Under the pieces are notes generated by a model. That model saw only the letters and a list, made by a program, of their open reading frames with translations, searched no databases and had not been told where the DNA came from. Made by a program: the position numbers and the translations under genes. 59,236 nt of DNA. Source: Variovorax sp. JS1663 (GTDB taxonomy: Bacteria > Pseudomonadota > Gammaproteobacteria > Burkholderiales > Burkholderiaceae_C). The number at the start of each line of letters is the position of its first letter. Positions within the stretch are counted from its first letter, which is position 1. This document shows positions 26,668 to 34,653 of the stretch, piece by piece. Where the stretch lies: assembly GCF_002157355.1 (NCBI RefSeq), contig NZ_LYMK01000045.1, positions 1 to 59,236 of the forward strand. Reading direction: 5' to 3'.

Positions 26668-26985
26668 ATGTATTACATGCAAGTTCAAGCCGACACCCAA
26701 ACCCAGTGGTCCTCCAAGGGCCTCCTCCGCCTCCTGCGCGCCACCCTGCCGCCGGCAGGCAAGGCACCGGCGTCTGCCGCTTTCGACGCGCCGCCGCAGC
26801 GCCTCAGCAGCGAACAGCTGAGCGAGCTGGCGGAAAAGTGGCGCCGCCGCTCCGCCGAGGGCGACAAGGGTGCCGATTCGGTCGCGATGGCGCTGGAGCA
26901 ACTGGCCGAGCGCCGGGCCATGGAACGGCCTTCGCGCATCCAGGCCGTCGGCCGGCGGCTGTCGGAGCTGATGCAGCTCAGCTGA
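26668..26985 (+). CDS. Unknown 105-residue charged protein
   Basis: This soluble small protein begins MYYMQVQADTQTQWSSKG. Its C-terminal half is rich in charged helices (RLSSEQLSELAEKWRRRSAEG, then MALEQLAERRAMERPSRIQA) and may form a helical hairpin or coiled coil. There is no signal peptide. No ribosome-binding site is clear; ATG 26677 is an alternative start. It is preceded by an AT-rich promoter-like region and followed 47 bases later by another small unknown gene. I do not recognise the family. Confidence 0.6.
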   Translation: MYYMQVQADTQTQWSSKGLLRLLRATLPPAGKAPASAAFDAPPQRLSSEQLSELAEKWRRRSAEGDKGADSVAMALEQLAERRAMERPSRIQAVGRRLSELMQLS

Positions 26986-27032
26986 AACTGACGTCCTCCG
27001 CTCGTAACGTCGAATTGGGCGCACTCAGAATC

Positions 27033-27281
27033 ATGAAAACCCAAACCGAAGCGATCCGTGAAGGCTATGACATCGACCTGTCGGGACCTGGCCGGCCGAT
27101 GGGTGCCAAGGGCAGGTATCCCAAGTACGAGGTGATCCCGCTGCTCACCGACATGGAAGCGGAACTGCTCAACACCCTGGGCCTGATCCGCACGCTGCTG
27201 ACCGAGGGCACGCCCACGCCCGAGGCGCGGAACGGGGTGGTCCACGCCATCGACGGTCTGCTCTCTGTCGCACGCGCCTGA
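27033..27281 (+). CDS. Unknown 82-residue protein
   Basis: The protein begins MKTQTEAIREGYDIDLSGPG and continues into KGRYPKYEVIPLLTDMEAEL, ending in a helical LLSVARA tail. It is acidic and soluble, without a signal or membrane segment. The start is ATG 27033; the longer frame upstream overlaps the previous gene in another frame and is a shadow. Function is unknown. It lies just upstream of the phased-repeat promoter of the secreted-protein gene at 27428. Confidence 0.55.
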   Translation: MKTQTEAIREGYDIDLSGPGRPMGAKGRYPKYEVIPLLTDMEAELLNTLGLIRTLLTEGTPTPEARNGVVHAIDGLLSVARA

Positions 27282-27301
27282 GCATGGGCGCCAGGCCGGG
27301 G

Positions 27302-27353
27302 CTAATGCCTGGCTAAGTTTCCTCTAACGATCGGCTCAGCCTGGCTGCCTAGA
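27302..27353 (+). promoter_or_regulatory. Array of four 11-bp phased direct repeats with -10-like box
   Basis: CTAAT at 27302, CTAAG at 27313, CTAAC at 27324 and CTCAG at 27335 are spaced exactly 11 bp apart. CCTAGA follows 13 bp after the last (27348-27353). This is the pattern expected for a response-regulator array positioned over the -35 element. It precedes the secreted-protein gene at 27428 and matches the arrangement in front of the two-component operon at 24488. Confidence 0.65.
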
Positions 27354-27427
27354 GTGCAGCCCAGGTCAGCCGAGGCGCATGTCGCACCCGGCGCGAGACC
27401 TGCCTCTCATCCCCGGAGCCCATCGCC

Positions 27428-27802
27428 ATGCAAGCCTCCCTGAAGTTCCTCGCCGTCGCCTCCCTGAGCGCCCTTGCGGGCCTGGCCTCTGTGGCCGCTC
27501 GCGCCGAAAGCTATGACGGCGTGCACCAGAACGCCTCCACCCTGAGCCGCGCCGCGGTGGATGCGGAAGCCGCGCGCACCGCGGCTGCGCCGGACCAGAA
27601 CGTGGTGCGCGGCTCGCGCGGTGCCGAGCCCTTCAAGGCGGTGGCCGACCGCAACGCGGTCGCACAAGAGGCCATGCGCGCGGCCGCCGCGCCGGACCAG
27701 AACGTGTCCTCCGGCTCGCGCGTGAACAGCAAGGTGATCTCCACCCTGCCGCATCCCATGGATGTGCGCACCTCCAACGCCAGCGGCGGCAGCCGGCTCT
27801 GA
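27428..27802 (+). CDS. Small secreted protein with tandem PDQNV motif (DUF4148-like)
   Basis: This 124-residue protein has a Sec signal peptide (SLKFLAVASLSALAGLASVAARA, cleaved before ESYDG). The mature part is low in hydrophobics and contains a tandem motif: RTAAAPDQNVVRGSR and later RAAAAPDQNVSSGSR. The YDGVHQNASTLSRAAVDAEA start resembles small DUF4148-type exported proteins common in Burkholderiales. Function is unknown; a periplasmic or extracellular role is likely. Its promoter carries four phased direct repeats, suggesting control by the neighbouring two-component system. Confidence 0.75.
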   Translation: MQASLKFLAVASLSALAGLASVAARAESYDGVHQNASTLSRAAVDAEAARTAAAPDQNVVRGSRGAEPFKAVADRNAVAQEAMRAAAAPDQNVSSGSRVNSKVISTLPHPMDVRTSNASGGSRL

Positions 27803-27855
27803 TCGACGCGCAGCCTCGGCGCGGGTGACACCGGGCCGGACCTGGAGCCCCCTCC

Positions 27856-28980
27856 GTGCACCCGTCACACCCCTCGCGCGCGCCGCGCTCCGCGGCCGCG
27901 CTGCTTCTCCTCTTCCTCATCACGACCATGACCACGCTGGGACTGAGCGCCTGCGGCAGCACCGCCGACCGCCATGCCGATTCGCCGCAGTTTCGCGACG
28001 GCGCCTTTCACAACCCCGTGCCGCCGAAGACGGTCGGCTGGCGCGAGGCGCCGCGCCTGATCTGGCGCTTCCTGTTCGACAAGCCGGCCGAGGCGGCGCC
28101 CGCCACGCCCTTGCCGGTCGCGCAGATCAGCCGCGAGCAACTGTTGGCCGCGCCCGACCGCAGCCTGGTGCGCCTGGGCCACTCGACCGTGCTGCTGAAG
28201 CTGGACGGTGCCTTCTGGCTGACCGACCCGGTGTTCTCCGAGCGTGCCTCGCCGGTGCAATGGGCCGGGCCCAAGCGCTTCCATGCGCCGCCGATCGCCA
28301 TCGAGGACCTGCCGCCGATCCAGGGCGTGGTGCTGTCGCACGACCACTACGACCACCTCGACAAGGCGGCGATCCTGCAGCTGGCGGACAAGGTCCGCTG
28401 GTTCGTCGCGCCGCTGGGCGTGGGCGACCTGCTCGTCGAATGGGGCGTGGACCCGGCCAAGGTGCGGCAGCTGGACTGGTGGCAGTCGACCACGGTCGAA
28501 GGCATCCGCCTGGTCGCGACGCCGGCGCAGCATTTCTCGGGGCGCAGCCTGCTGCGCAGCAATCCGACGCTGTGGGCCTCGTGGGTGATCGGGGCCGGCG
28601 ACTTCCGGGTCTTCTTCAGCGGCGACACCGGCTACTTCGACGGCTTCAAGGCCATCGGCGAGAAGTACGGCCCCTTCGACGTGACGATGATCGAGTGCGG
28701 CGCCTACGACCGCCAGTGGTCCGGCGTCCACATGCAGCCCGAGGAGACGCTGCAGGCCCACCTGGACCTGCGCGGCCGGCGCCTGATGCCGGTGCACAAC
28801 GGCACCTTCGACCTGGCGCTGCACGACTGGCACGACCCCTTCACCCGCATCGCCGCGCTGGCATCGGCGCGCGAGGTGGCGCTGCTCACGCCGCGCATCG
28901 GGGAGCCGCTGGACCTGCAGGCGACGACGGCCACCGCCGCCTGGTGGGCGCCTGCGCCCGCGCTCACGCAAGCCGACTGA
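27856..28980 (+). CDS. MBL-fold metallo-hydrolase lipoprotein (NAPE-PLD/RomA-like)
   Basis: This 374-residue protein has a lipoprotein signal (ALLLLFLITTMTTLGLSACG, lipobox LSAC). A metallo-beta-lactamase fold follows, with the metal motif LSHDHYDHLD, then ATPAQHFSGRSL, FFSGDTGYFDGF and MPVHNGTFDLALHDWHDPF. Order and motifs match the N-acyl-phosphatidylethanolamine phospholipase D-like/RomA group. A substrate such as a phospholipid or phosphodiester is inferred. The start is GTG 27856 with GGAG upstream. It follows the secreted protein by 53 bases and precedes another small exported protein. Confidence 0.88.
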   Translation: MHPSHPSRAPRSAAALLLLFLITTMTTLGLSACGSTADRHADSPQFRDGAFHNPVPPKTVGWREAPRLIWRFLFDKPAEAAPATPLPVAQISREQLLAAPDRSLVRLGHSTVLLKLDGAFWLTDPVFSERASPVQWAGPKRFHAPPIAIEDLPPIQGVVLSHDHYDHLDKAAILQLADKVRWFVAPLGVGDLLVEWGVDPAKVRQLDWWQSTTVEGIRLVATPAQHFSGRSLLRSNPTLWASWVIGAGDFRVFFSGDTGYFDGFKAIGEKYGPFDVTMIECGAYDRQWSGVHMQPEETLQAHLDLRGRRLMPVHNGTFDLALHDWHDPFTRIAALASAREVALLTPRIGEPLDLQATTATAAWWAPAPALTQAD

Positions 28981-29009
28981 CCCCACCATCGATTCGCCAG
29001 GAGAACACC

Positions 29010-29231
29010 ATGTCGCAGGCGCAATGGGACCGCAGCACGATCGGGGGCGCCGGTGCGGACGCCGGCCGCCGCCGCATGCTGGGCGCCGCGGCCGCCGGCC
29101 TGGCTGCGGGGCTGACGGCCGGCTTCATCGCCGGCATCGCCAGCGGCGTCGTGTCGGCGCATGCGCAGACGCTCTCGGGACCCGCCGACATCCGGCCCGG
29201 TCCGGTGATGCACGACCCGGATCGACGCTGA
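29010..29231 (+). CDS. Small exported protein with Arg-rich (Tat-like) signal
   Basis: This 73-residue protein has AGGAG 7 bases before ATG 29010. An Arg cluster (GRRRMLGAAAAGLAAGLTAG) leads into a hydrophobic stretch and an SAHAQ cleavage-like site, resembling a twin-arginine signal but without the classical RRxFLK. The mature part would be only about 20 residues (TLSGPADIRPGPVMHDPDRR). It sits 29 bases after the MBL-fold gene, so it is probably in the same operon. Function is unknown. Confidence 0.6.
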   Translation: MSQAQWDRSTIGGAGADAGRRRMLGAAAAGLAAGLTAGFIAGIASGVVSAHAQTLSGPADIRPGPVMHDPDRR

Positions 29232-29258
29232 GGGCTGATGAACAGGGTGGGCCGCAAG

Positions 29259-29288
29259 GTCAGGCTGGCCTAAGCACGGCAACCTAGA
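29259..29288 (+). promoter_or_regulatory. Phased repeat and -10-like box upstream of the secreted protein at 29363
   Basis: GTCAG at 29259 and CTAAG at 29270 are 11 bp apart, and CCTAGA lies 13 bp after the latter (29283-29288). It aligns with 27335-27353: CTCAGC or CTAAGC, then GGC, then CCTAGA followed by TG. It is the third member of the same promoter class in this neighbourhood. Confidence 0.55.
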
Positions 29289-29362
29289 TTGGCCGCACGC
29301 ACAGCCGCCGTGGCGCATGTCGCGCCGCGGCCACGCTGGGCCCTTTCATGCAGGAGACAGGC

Positions 29363-29692
29363 ATGCGTGCTTCCACCCGAATTCTCACGATCGTCGCCGT
29401 TGCGGCACTGGCGTCTTTTGGCGCGCAGGCGCAGGAGAAGACCGACGGCTCCGACTACCACCCGCTGATGATGAATTCCCCGGACAGTCCCGAGGTGCAG
29501 GCCGGCGCGATGGCCGCGGCCCGGCCGGCCAGCACCGAGGTCGAAGGCCAGTCCACCGCCGCGCCGGCGATGGCCTCGAAGGTGTCGGATTCCGACGTGT
29601 ATGCCGGCGCGGTCGCGGCCTCGCACCCGTCGGGCACCGAGCTGCCGGGCCAGAGCACGGCGCCCATGCCGCCCTCGGGCAGCACGCACTGA
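29363..29692 (+). CDS. Small secreted protein with tandem GQSTA motif
   Basis: This 109-residue protein has a Sec signal (ILTIVAVAALASFGAQAQ). The mature part holds two related units: GAMAAARPASTEVEGQSTAA, and GAVAASHPSGTELPGQSTA. ATG 29363 has AGGAGA ahead; an upstream in-frame ATG at 29348 is less likely. The two-unit layout and the promoter type parallel the gene at 27428, suggesting a co-regulated pair of exported proteins. Function is unknown. Confidence 0.72.
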   Translation: MRASTRILTIVAVAALASFGAQAQEKTDGSDYHPLMMNSPDSPEVQAGAMAAARPASTEVEGQSTAAPAMASKVSDSDVYAGAVAASHPSGTELPGQSTAPMPPSGSTH

Positions 29693-29699
29693 GCGAGCG

Positions 29700-29990
29700 C
29701 TACAGGCCGTGCACCACGTACAGCGCCGAGGGTGCGGCCGGTACCCTCAGCGTGGCTTCGCCCACCCGGTCGAAGCGGAACTCGCGGCCGTTGAGTACCA
29801 CCGAGCGCTGGTTGGTCCACACGCGGTATTCGTGGCCCCCGCCATCGGCGTCACCTGCAGCACCCGGAACACCGGCGGCACGATCACCGTGAAGTTCAGC
29901 CGGGCTGTTGCGCTGTTCGTGCCCAGCCGGGTTTCTGCCAGGCAAGGAAGCGGCAGCGACAACAGCAGCAGGGCCGGCAGGGCGCTTCAT
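29700..29990 (-). pseudogene. Small periplasmic protein gene with two compensating frameshifts
   Basis: The leftward frame from ATG 29990 is open to the TAG at 29700, but only its ends make biological sense. After M-K-R, the adjacent frame gives a good signal peptide (LPALLLLSLPLPCLAETR) and LNFTVIVPPVFRVLQVTPMA. Then the original frame resumes with GHEYRVWTNQRSVVLNGREF and FDRVGEATLRVP. One extra C in the CCC run at 29980-29982 and one missing G in the G5 run at 29836-29840 would explain both shifts. This is either a decayed gene or two homopolymer sequencing errors. The restored product would be a periplasmic protein of about 96 residues of unknown function. Confidence 0.6.
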
Positions 29991-30192
29991 GCAGATCCCC
30001 TTGGAGAAAACGCTGGCGGGTATAGGGCGTTAAAAAGTTACCAAGTAAGACTTTGTGACGCGTCGCATCGCCGCCACGCGTGGGCTGGAGCGGCTGGGGG
30101 TGGATTTCTTCACGTTGGCCCCCACTTGGCACTCTTGTAAAGTCATCGGTTCGCCTTTCGCGGCGCCTTTTTCCCGTTTCTCTTTCAGAGTC

Positions 30193-32232
30193 ATGACGAT
30201 CTCCAAGACCAAGCTCCCCTTCCAGGCCGAAGTCGCGCAACTGCTTCACCTGGTCACGCACTCGCTCTACTCCAACAAGGAAATCTTCCTGCGCGAGCTG
30301 ATCTCGAACGCCTCCGACGCCTGCGACAAGCTGCGCTTCGAGGCCATCGACCAGCCGGCGCTCTACGAGGACCAGCCCACGCTCGAGGTGCGCGTGTCCT
30401 TCGACAAGGCCGCCAGGACCATCACCATCGCCGACAACGGCATCGGCCTGTCGCAGCAGGAAGCCATCGACAACCTGGGCACCATCGCCAAGAGCGGCAC
30501 CAAGGAATTCATGAGCCGGCTGTCGGGCGACCAGAAGGCCGACGCGCAGCTGATCGGCCAGTTCGGCGTGGGCTTCTACTCGGGCTTCATCGTGGCCGAC
30601 CGCATCACCGTCGAATCGCGCCGCGCCGGCCTGCCGGCCGAGGAGGGCGTGCGCTGGGTGAGCGCCGGCGCCGGCGACTTCGAGGTCGACAGCATCAACC
30701 GGCCGCAGCGCGGCACCAGCGTCACGCTGCACCTGCGCGAGGACGCCGAGGAGTACCTGAACCTCTGGAAGCTGAAGTCCATCATCTCCAAGTACTCCGA
30801 CCACATCTCCCTGCCGATCCTGATGGAGAAGGAAGAGTGGAAGGAGGGTGAGGACAACAAGGGCGGCGAGATGGTCAAGACCGGCGAGTGGGAGCCGGTC
30901 AACAAGGCCAGTGCCCTGTGGACCCGGCCCAAGAAGGACATCAGCGACGAGCAGTACGTCGAGTTCTACAAGAACGTCAGCCACGACTTCGAGGCGCCGC
31001 TGGCCTGGAGCCACAACCGGGTGGAGGGCAGCACCGAGTACACCCAGCTGCTCTACATCCCCGCCAAGGCGCCGATGGACCTGTGGAACCGCGACAAGAG
31101 CGCGGGCGTGAAGCTGTACGTCAAGCGCGTCTTCATCATGGACGACGCCGAGTCGCTGATGCCGAGCTACCTGCGCTTCGTCAAGGGCGTGATCGACTCG
31201 GCCGACCTGCCGCTGAACGTGAGCCGCGAGCTGCTGCAGGAGAGCCGCGACGTGAAGGCCATCCGCGAGGGCAGCACCAAGCGCGTGCTGTCGATGCTGG
31301 AGGACCTGGCGAAGAAGCAGAAGACCACCACCAGCAACGCGGAAGGCAAGGTGGACGTGGGCTCCGGCGAATCGGTGCCGGCGCCCAACCCGGCCGACGG
31401 CGTGACCGACGTGGTCGACAAGAACGCCGACAGCACCCTGGCCGCCGAAGCCGCGGCCGAGTTCAGCGATGAATCGGGCAAGTACGCGAAGTTCTACGCC
31501 GAGTTCGGTGCCGTGCTCAAGGAAGGCCTGGGCGAGGACTTCGCCAACCGCGAGCGCATCGCCAGGCTGCTGCGCTTCGCCTCCAGCACCACCGACACGG
31601 TGAACGTGGGCTTCGCCGACTACAAGGCGCGCATGAAGGAGGGCCAGGAGGCGATCTACTACATCACCGCCGACACCCTGGCTGCCGCGAAGAACAGCCC
31701 GCAGCTCGAGATCTTCCGCAAGAAGGGCATCGAGGTGCTGCTGATGACCGACCGCGTCGACGAGTGGGCGCTCAACTACCTCACCGAGTTCGACGGCACG
31801 CCGCTGCAGAGCGTGGCCAAGGGCGCGGTGGACCTGGGCAAGCTGCAGGACGAGGCCGAGAAGAAGGCGGCCGAGGAAGCGGCCGAGTCCTTCAAGCCGC
31901 TGCTGGAGCGGCTCAAGGAGGCGCTGAAGGACAAGGCCGAGGACGTGCGCGTCACCACGCGCCTCGTCGATTCACCGGCCTGCCTGGTGGTGCAGGACGG
32001 CGGCATGAGCACCCAGCTCGCGCGCATGCTCAAGCAGGCCGGGCAGCCGGTGCCGGAGCTCAAGCCGGTGCTGGAGGTGAACGCGGAGCATCCGCTGGTC
32101 AAGAAGCTGGAGGGATCGGCGCATTTCGAGGACCTGGCGAACATCCTGTTCGACCAGGCCCTGCTGGCCGAGGGCGGCCTGCCGGCCGACCCGGCCGCCT
32201 ACGTGCGGCGCGTGAACGCGCTGCTGGTCTAG
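30193..32232 (+). CDS. htpG: Molecular chaperone HtpG (Hsp90)
   Basis: This 679-residue ATP-dependent chaperone has GHKL ATPase motifs in the N-domain: ELISNASDACDKLR, IADNGIGL, GTIAKSGTKEF and IGQFGVGFYSGF. Middle and C-terminal dimerisation domains follow, with LNVSRELLQESRDVKAIREG and a conserved tail. It is longer than the E. coli protein (624) because of a Ser/Asp/Ala-rich insert at about residues 377-429 (AEGKVDVGSGESVPAPNPAD and following). I recall a similar acidic insert in other Comamonadaceae HtpG proteins. ATG 30193 is chosen as the match to the family start. No clear heat-shock sigma-32 promoter is evident upstream. Confidence 0.97.
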   Translation: MTISKTKLPFQAEVAQLLHLVTHSLYSNKEIFLRELISNASDACDKLRFEAIDQPALYEDQPTLEVRVSFDKAARTITIADNGIGLSQQEAIDNLGTIAKSGTKEFMSRLSGDQKADAQLIGQFGVGFYSGFIVADRITVESRRAGLPAEEGVRWVSAGAGDFEVDSINRPQRGTSVTLHLREDAEEYLNLWKLKSIISKYSDHISLPILMEKEEWKEGEDNKGGEMVKTGEWEPVNKASALWTRPKKDISDEQYVEFYKNVSHDFEAPLAWSHNRVEGSTEYTQLLYIPAKAPMDLWNRDKSAGVKLYVKRVFIMDDAESLMPSYLRFVKGVIDSADLPLNVSRELLQESRDVKAIREGSTKRVLSMLEDLAKKQKTTTSNAEGKVDVGSGESVPAPNPADGVTDVVDKNADSTLAAEAAAEFSDESGKYAKFYAEFGAVLKEGLGEDFANRERIARLLRFASSTTDTVNVGFADYKARMKEGQEAIYYITADTLAAAKNSPQLEIFRKKGIEVLLMTDRVDEWALNYLTEFDGTPLQSVAKGAVDLGKLQDEAEKKAAEEAAESFKPLLERLKEALKDKAEDVRVTTRLVDSPACLVVQDGGMSTQLARMLKQAGQPVPELKPVLEVNAEHPLVKKLEGSAHFEDLANILFDQALLAEGGLPADPAAYVRRVNALLV

Positions 32233-32242
32233 CGAGGGCGCC

Positions 32243-33502
32243 GTGGGTCAGGCCGGTGCGTCCCCGATCGACATCACCGGCTTCGACCTGCGCGACCCCG
32301 GCGCGGCCTTCTACGAGAACCCCTATCCCTGGTACGCCGCGCTGCGCGAGGACTCGCCGGTGCGCCGCATGCCCGACGGTTCGCTGCTGCTCACCCGCCA
32401 TGCCGACTGCGTGGCCGTCTACAAGAACACGCAGTGCTTCAGCTCCGACAAGCACGCCGAGTTCGCGCCCAAGTACGGCGTGGGCAGCCCGCTCTACCAG
32501 CACCACACGACCAGCCTGGTGTTCAACGACCCGCCGCTGCACACGCGCGTGCGCGGCCTGATCAACGGCGCGCTCACGCCGCATGCCATCGAGTCGCTGG
32601 AGGATGGCCTGCGGCACCTGGTCGAGGGACTGCTCGACCGCATGGAGGAGCGCCAGCATGCCGGCGGCACGGTGGACCTGATCGAGGACTTCGCCGCCGC
32701 CATCCCGGTCGAGATCATCGGCAACCTGCTGGGCGTGCCGCGGGGCGAGCGCGAGCCGCTTCGCCGCTGGTCGCTGGCCATCCTGGGCGCGCTGGAGCCG
32801 CAGCCCACGCCGGCGCAGCTGGAGGCCGGCAACCAGGCCGTGGTCGAGATGGTGGCGTACCTGCGCACGCTGGTGCTGGAGCGCAGGCAGCATCCGGGCG
32901 ACCCGGCGCACGACGTGCTCACCCGGCTGATCCAGGGCGAGGAGGACGGCGGCGAGCGCCTGACCGAGAACGAGCTCTACCAGAACTGCATCTTCATCCT
33001 CAACGCCGGGCACGAGACCACCACCAACCTGATCGGCAACGGCCTGGTCGCGCTGCTCGACTGGCCGGACGAGAAGCGGCGGCTGCTGGACGACCCCTCG
33101 CTTGTCCGCTTCGCGGTGGAGGAGTTCCTGCGCTTCGAGAGCTCCAACCAGCTGGGCAACCGCATCAGCACGCAGGACAGCCAGGTCGGCGGCATCGACG
33201 TGCCCACCGGCACGCGGATCACGCTGTGCATCGGGGCGGCCAACCGCGATCCAGCCGTGTTCGCGGACCCCGACCGGCTGGACATCACGCGCTCGCCCAA
33301 CCGCCACCTGGCTTTCGGCTCCGGCGCGCACCAATGCGTGGGCATGAGCCTGGCGCGCCTGGAAGGGCGGGTGGCGATCGGCGCCTTCCTCGCGCGCTTT
33401 CCCGACTACCGCGTCGGCGGGCCGGTCCGGCGCGGCGGCCGGGTGCGCTTTCGCGGCTACTTGAGCGTGCCGCTGAGCCTCGGGCTGCCGATCGAGTCCT
33501 GA
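32243..33502 (+). CDS. Cytochrome P450
   Basis: This 419-residue soluble bacterial P450 has the I-helix oxygen-activation motif LNAGHETTTNLIGNG, the K-helix ExxR in VEEFLRFES, and the heme-binding loop FGSGAHQCVGMSLARLEGR with the proximal Cys at about 365. It would hydroxylate an unknown substrate using electrons from a ferredoxin system not encoded here. GTG 32243 lies 10 bases after htpG with GAGGG in front, so the two may be co-transcribed. It converges with the CoA-transferase gene, with only six bases between stop codons. Confidence 0.94.
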   Translation: MGQAGASPIDITGFDLRDPGAAFYENPYPWYAALREDSPVRRMPDGSLLLTRHADCVAVYKNTQCFSSDKHAEFAPKYGVGSPLYQHHTTSLVFNDPPLHTRVRGLINGALTPHAIESLEDGLRHLVEGLLDRMEERQHAGGTVDLIEDFAAAIPVEIIGNLLGVPRGEREPLRRWSLAILGALEPQPTPAQLEAGNQAVVEMVAYLRTLVLERRQHPGDPAHDVLTRLIQGEEDGGERLTENELYQNCIFILNAGHETTTNLIGNGLVALLDWPDEKRRLLDDPSLVRFAVEEFLRFESSNQLGNRISTQDSQVGGIDVPTGTRITLCIGAANRDPAVFADPDRLDITRSPNRHLAFGSGAHQCVGMSLARLEGRVAIGAFLARFPDYRVGGPVRRGGRVRFRGYLSVPLSLGLPIES

Positions 33503-33508
33503 GGTCCT

Positions 33509-34636
33509 TCAGCCTTCGAGGAAGCGCTCCCCCGGCGTCAGCGGCGCATGCCGATAGCTCGCTGGCGTGCGCGACAGCTTGATCGGCGAGGCGATGCCGC
33601 GGTAGCCGCCCCCGAGTTCGACCACCATGCCGCGGTGCGCGGTGTGCGGATGCTGCAGGGCGGCATCGACCGGCAGCACCGGCGCGGCGGGCACGCCGGC
33701 GGCCATCAGGGTGTCGACCAGCGTGCGGCCGTCGAAGGCGGCGAGCGCGGCTTCCAGCTGCTGCTTGAGTGCCTCGCGGTTCACCGAACGGGAGCGGGCG
33801 TCGCGGTACTGTGGATCGTCCGCCAGCGCCGGCAGGCCGATGCATTGGCAGAAGCTCGCGAACTGGCGGTCGTTGCCCACCGCGACGAAGATCGGGTCGG
33901 TGCCGGTCGCCAGCGCGTCGTAGGGGTAGATGTTGGGATGCGCATTGCCCGTGCGCTTCGGCGTCGCGCCGTCGAGGAACCAGTTGGCCGCATGCGGATG
34001 CAGCAGGGCCAGGCCGCTGTCGTACAGCGCAGCCTCGATGAACTGGCCGCGGCCGCTCTTCGCGCGCTCCTGCAGCGCCAGCAGCACGCCGATGGTGGCG
34101 TTCAGCCCGGTCACCATGTCCACCACCGGCAGGCCCACGCGCAGCGGGCCGCCCTCGGCCTCGCCGTTGATGCTCATGATCCCGGTCATGGCCTGCACCG
34201 CGGCGTCGTAGCCCGGCAGCGCGCCCAGCGGGCCGTCGGCGCCGAAGCCCGAGACGCGGCACCACACCAGCCGCGGGAAGCGCTGCGACAGCGTCTCGTA
34301 GCCGATGCCCCAGCGCTCCATGGTGCCGGTCTTGAAGTTCTCGATCAGCACGTCGGCCTCGGGCAGCAGCGCCATCAGCGTGGCGCGGCCTTCCTCCGAA
34401 CCCAGGTCCAGGTGCTGCACCCGCTTGTTGCGGTTGAGGCCGCGGTAATAGGAGGACACGCCGTCCTGGAAGGGCGGGCCCCAGCCGCGCGTGTCGTCGC
34501 CCTGCGGCGGCTCGATCTTCAGCACGTCGGCGCCGTGGTCGCCCAGCACCTGGCCGCAGTAGGGGCCGCCCAGCACGCGGGAGAGGTCGAGGACGCGGAC
34601 GCCCGAGAGCGCGCCGGTCGGGGTGGTGGTGTTCAT
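33509..34636 (-). CDS. CaiB/BaiF family III CoA-transferase
   Basis: This 375-residue enzyme moves CoA between a CoA-thioester and a carboxylic acid. Family hallmarks are VLDLSRVLGGPYCGQVLGDH, DVLKIEPPQGDDTRGWGPPF, DVLIENFKTGTMERWGIGYE, and GYDAAVQAMTGIMS with the likely catalytic Asp at about 144. RVGLPVVDMVTG follows. ATG 34636 has GGGAG upstream; the longer frame is a shadow. It follows the Bug receptor by 17 bases and is the last gene of a leftward operon with acyl-CoA dehydrogenase. The substrate is unknown. Confidence 0.93.
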   Translation of the reverse strand: MNTTTPTGALSGVRVLDLSRVLGGPYCGQVLGDHGADVLKIEPPQGDDTRGWGPPFQDGVSSYYRGLNRNKRVQHLDLGSEEGRATLMALLPEADVLIENFKTGTMERWGIGYETLSQRFPRLVWCRVSGFGADGPLGALPGYDAAVQAMTGIMSINGEAEGGPLRVGLPVVDMVTGLNATIGVLLALQERAKSGRGQFIEAALYDSGLALLHPHAANWFLDGATPKRTGNAHPNIYPYDALATGTDPIFVAVGNDRQFASFCQCIGLPALADDPQYRDARSRSVNREALKQQLEAALAAFDGRTLVDTLMAAGVPAAPVLPVDAALQHPHTAHRGMVVELGGGYRGIASPIKLSRTPASYRHAPLTPGERFLEG

Positions 34637-34653
34637 GTGCAGTCTCCCGGGGT

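Noticed and set aside
30061..30192. A sigma-32 heat-shock promoter upstream of htpG
   Set aside because: No CTTGAA and CCCCAT pair at proper spacing is visible; some C-rich patches exist but do not fit.
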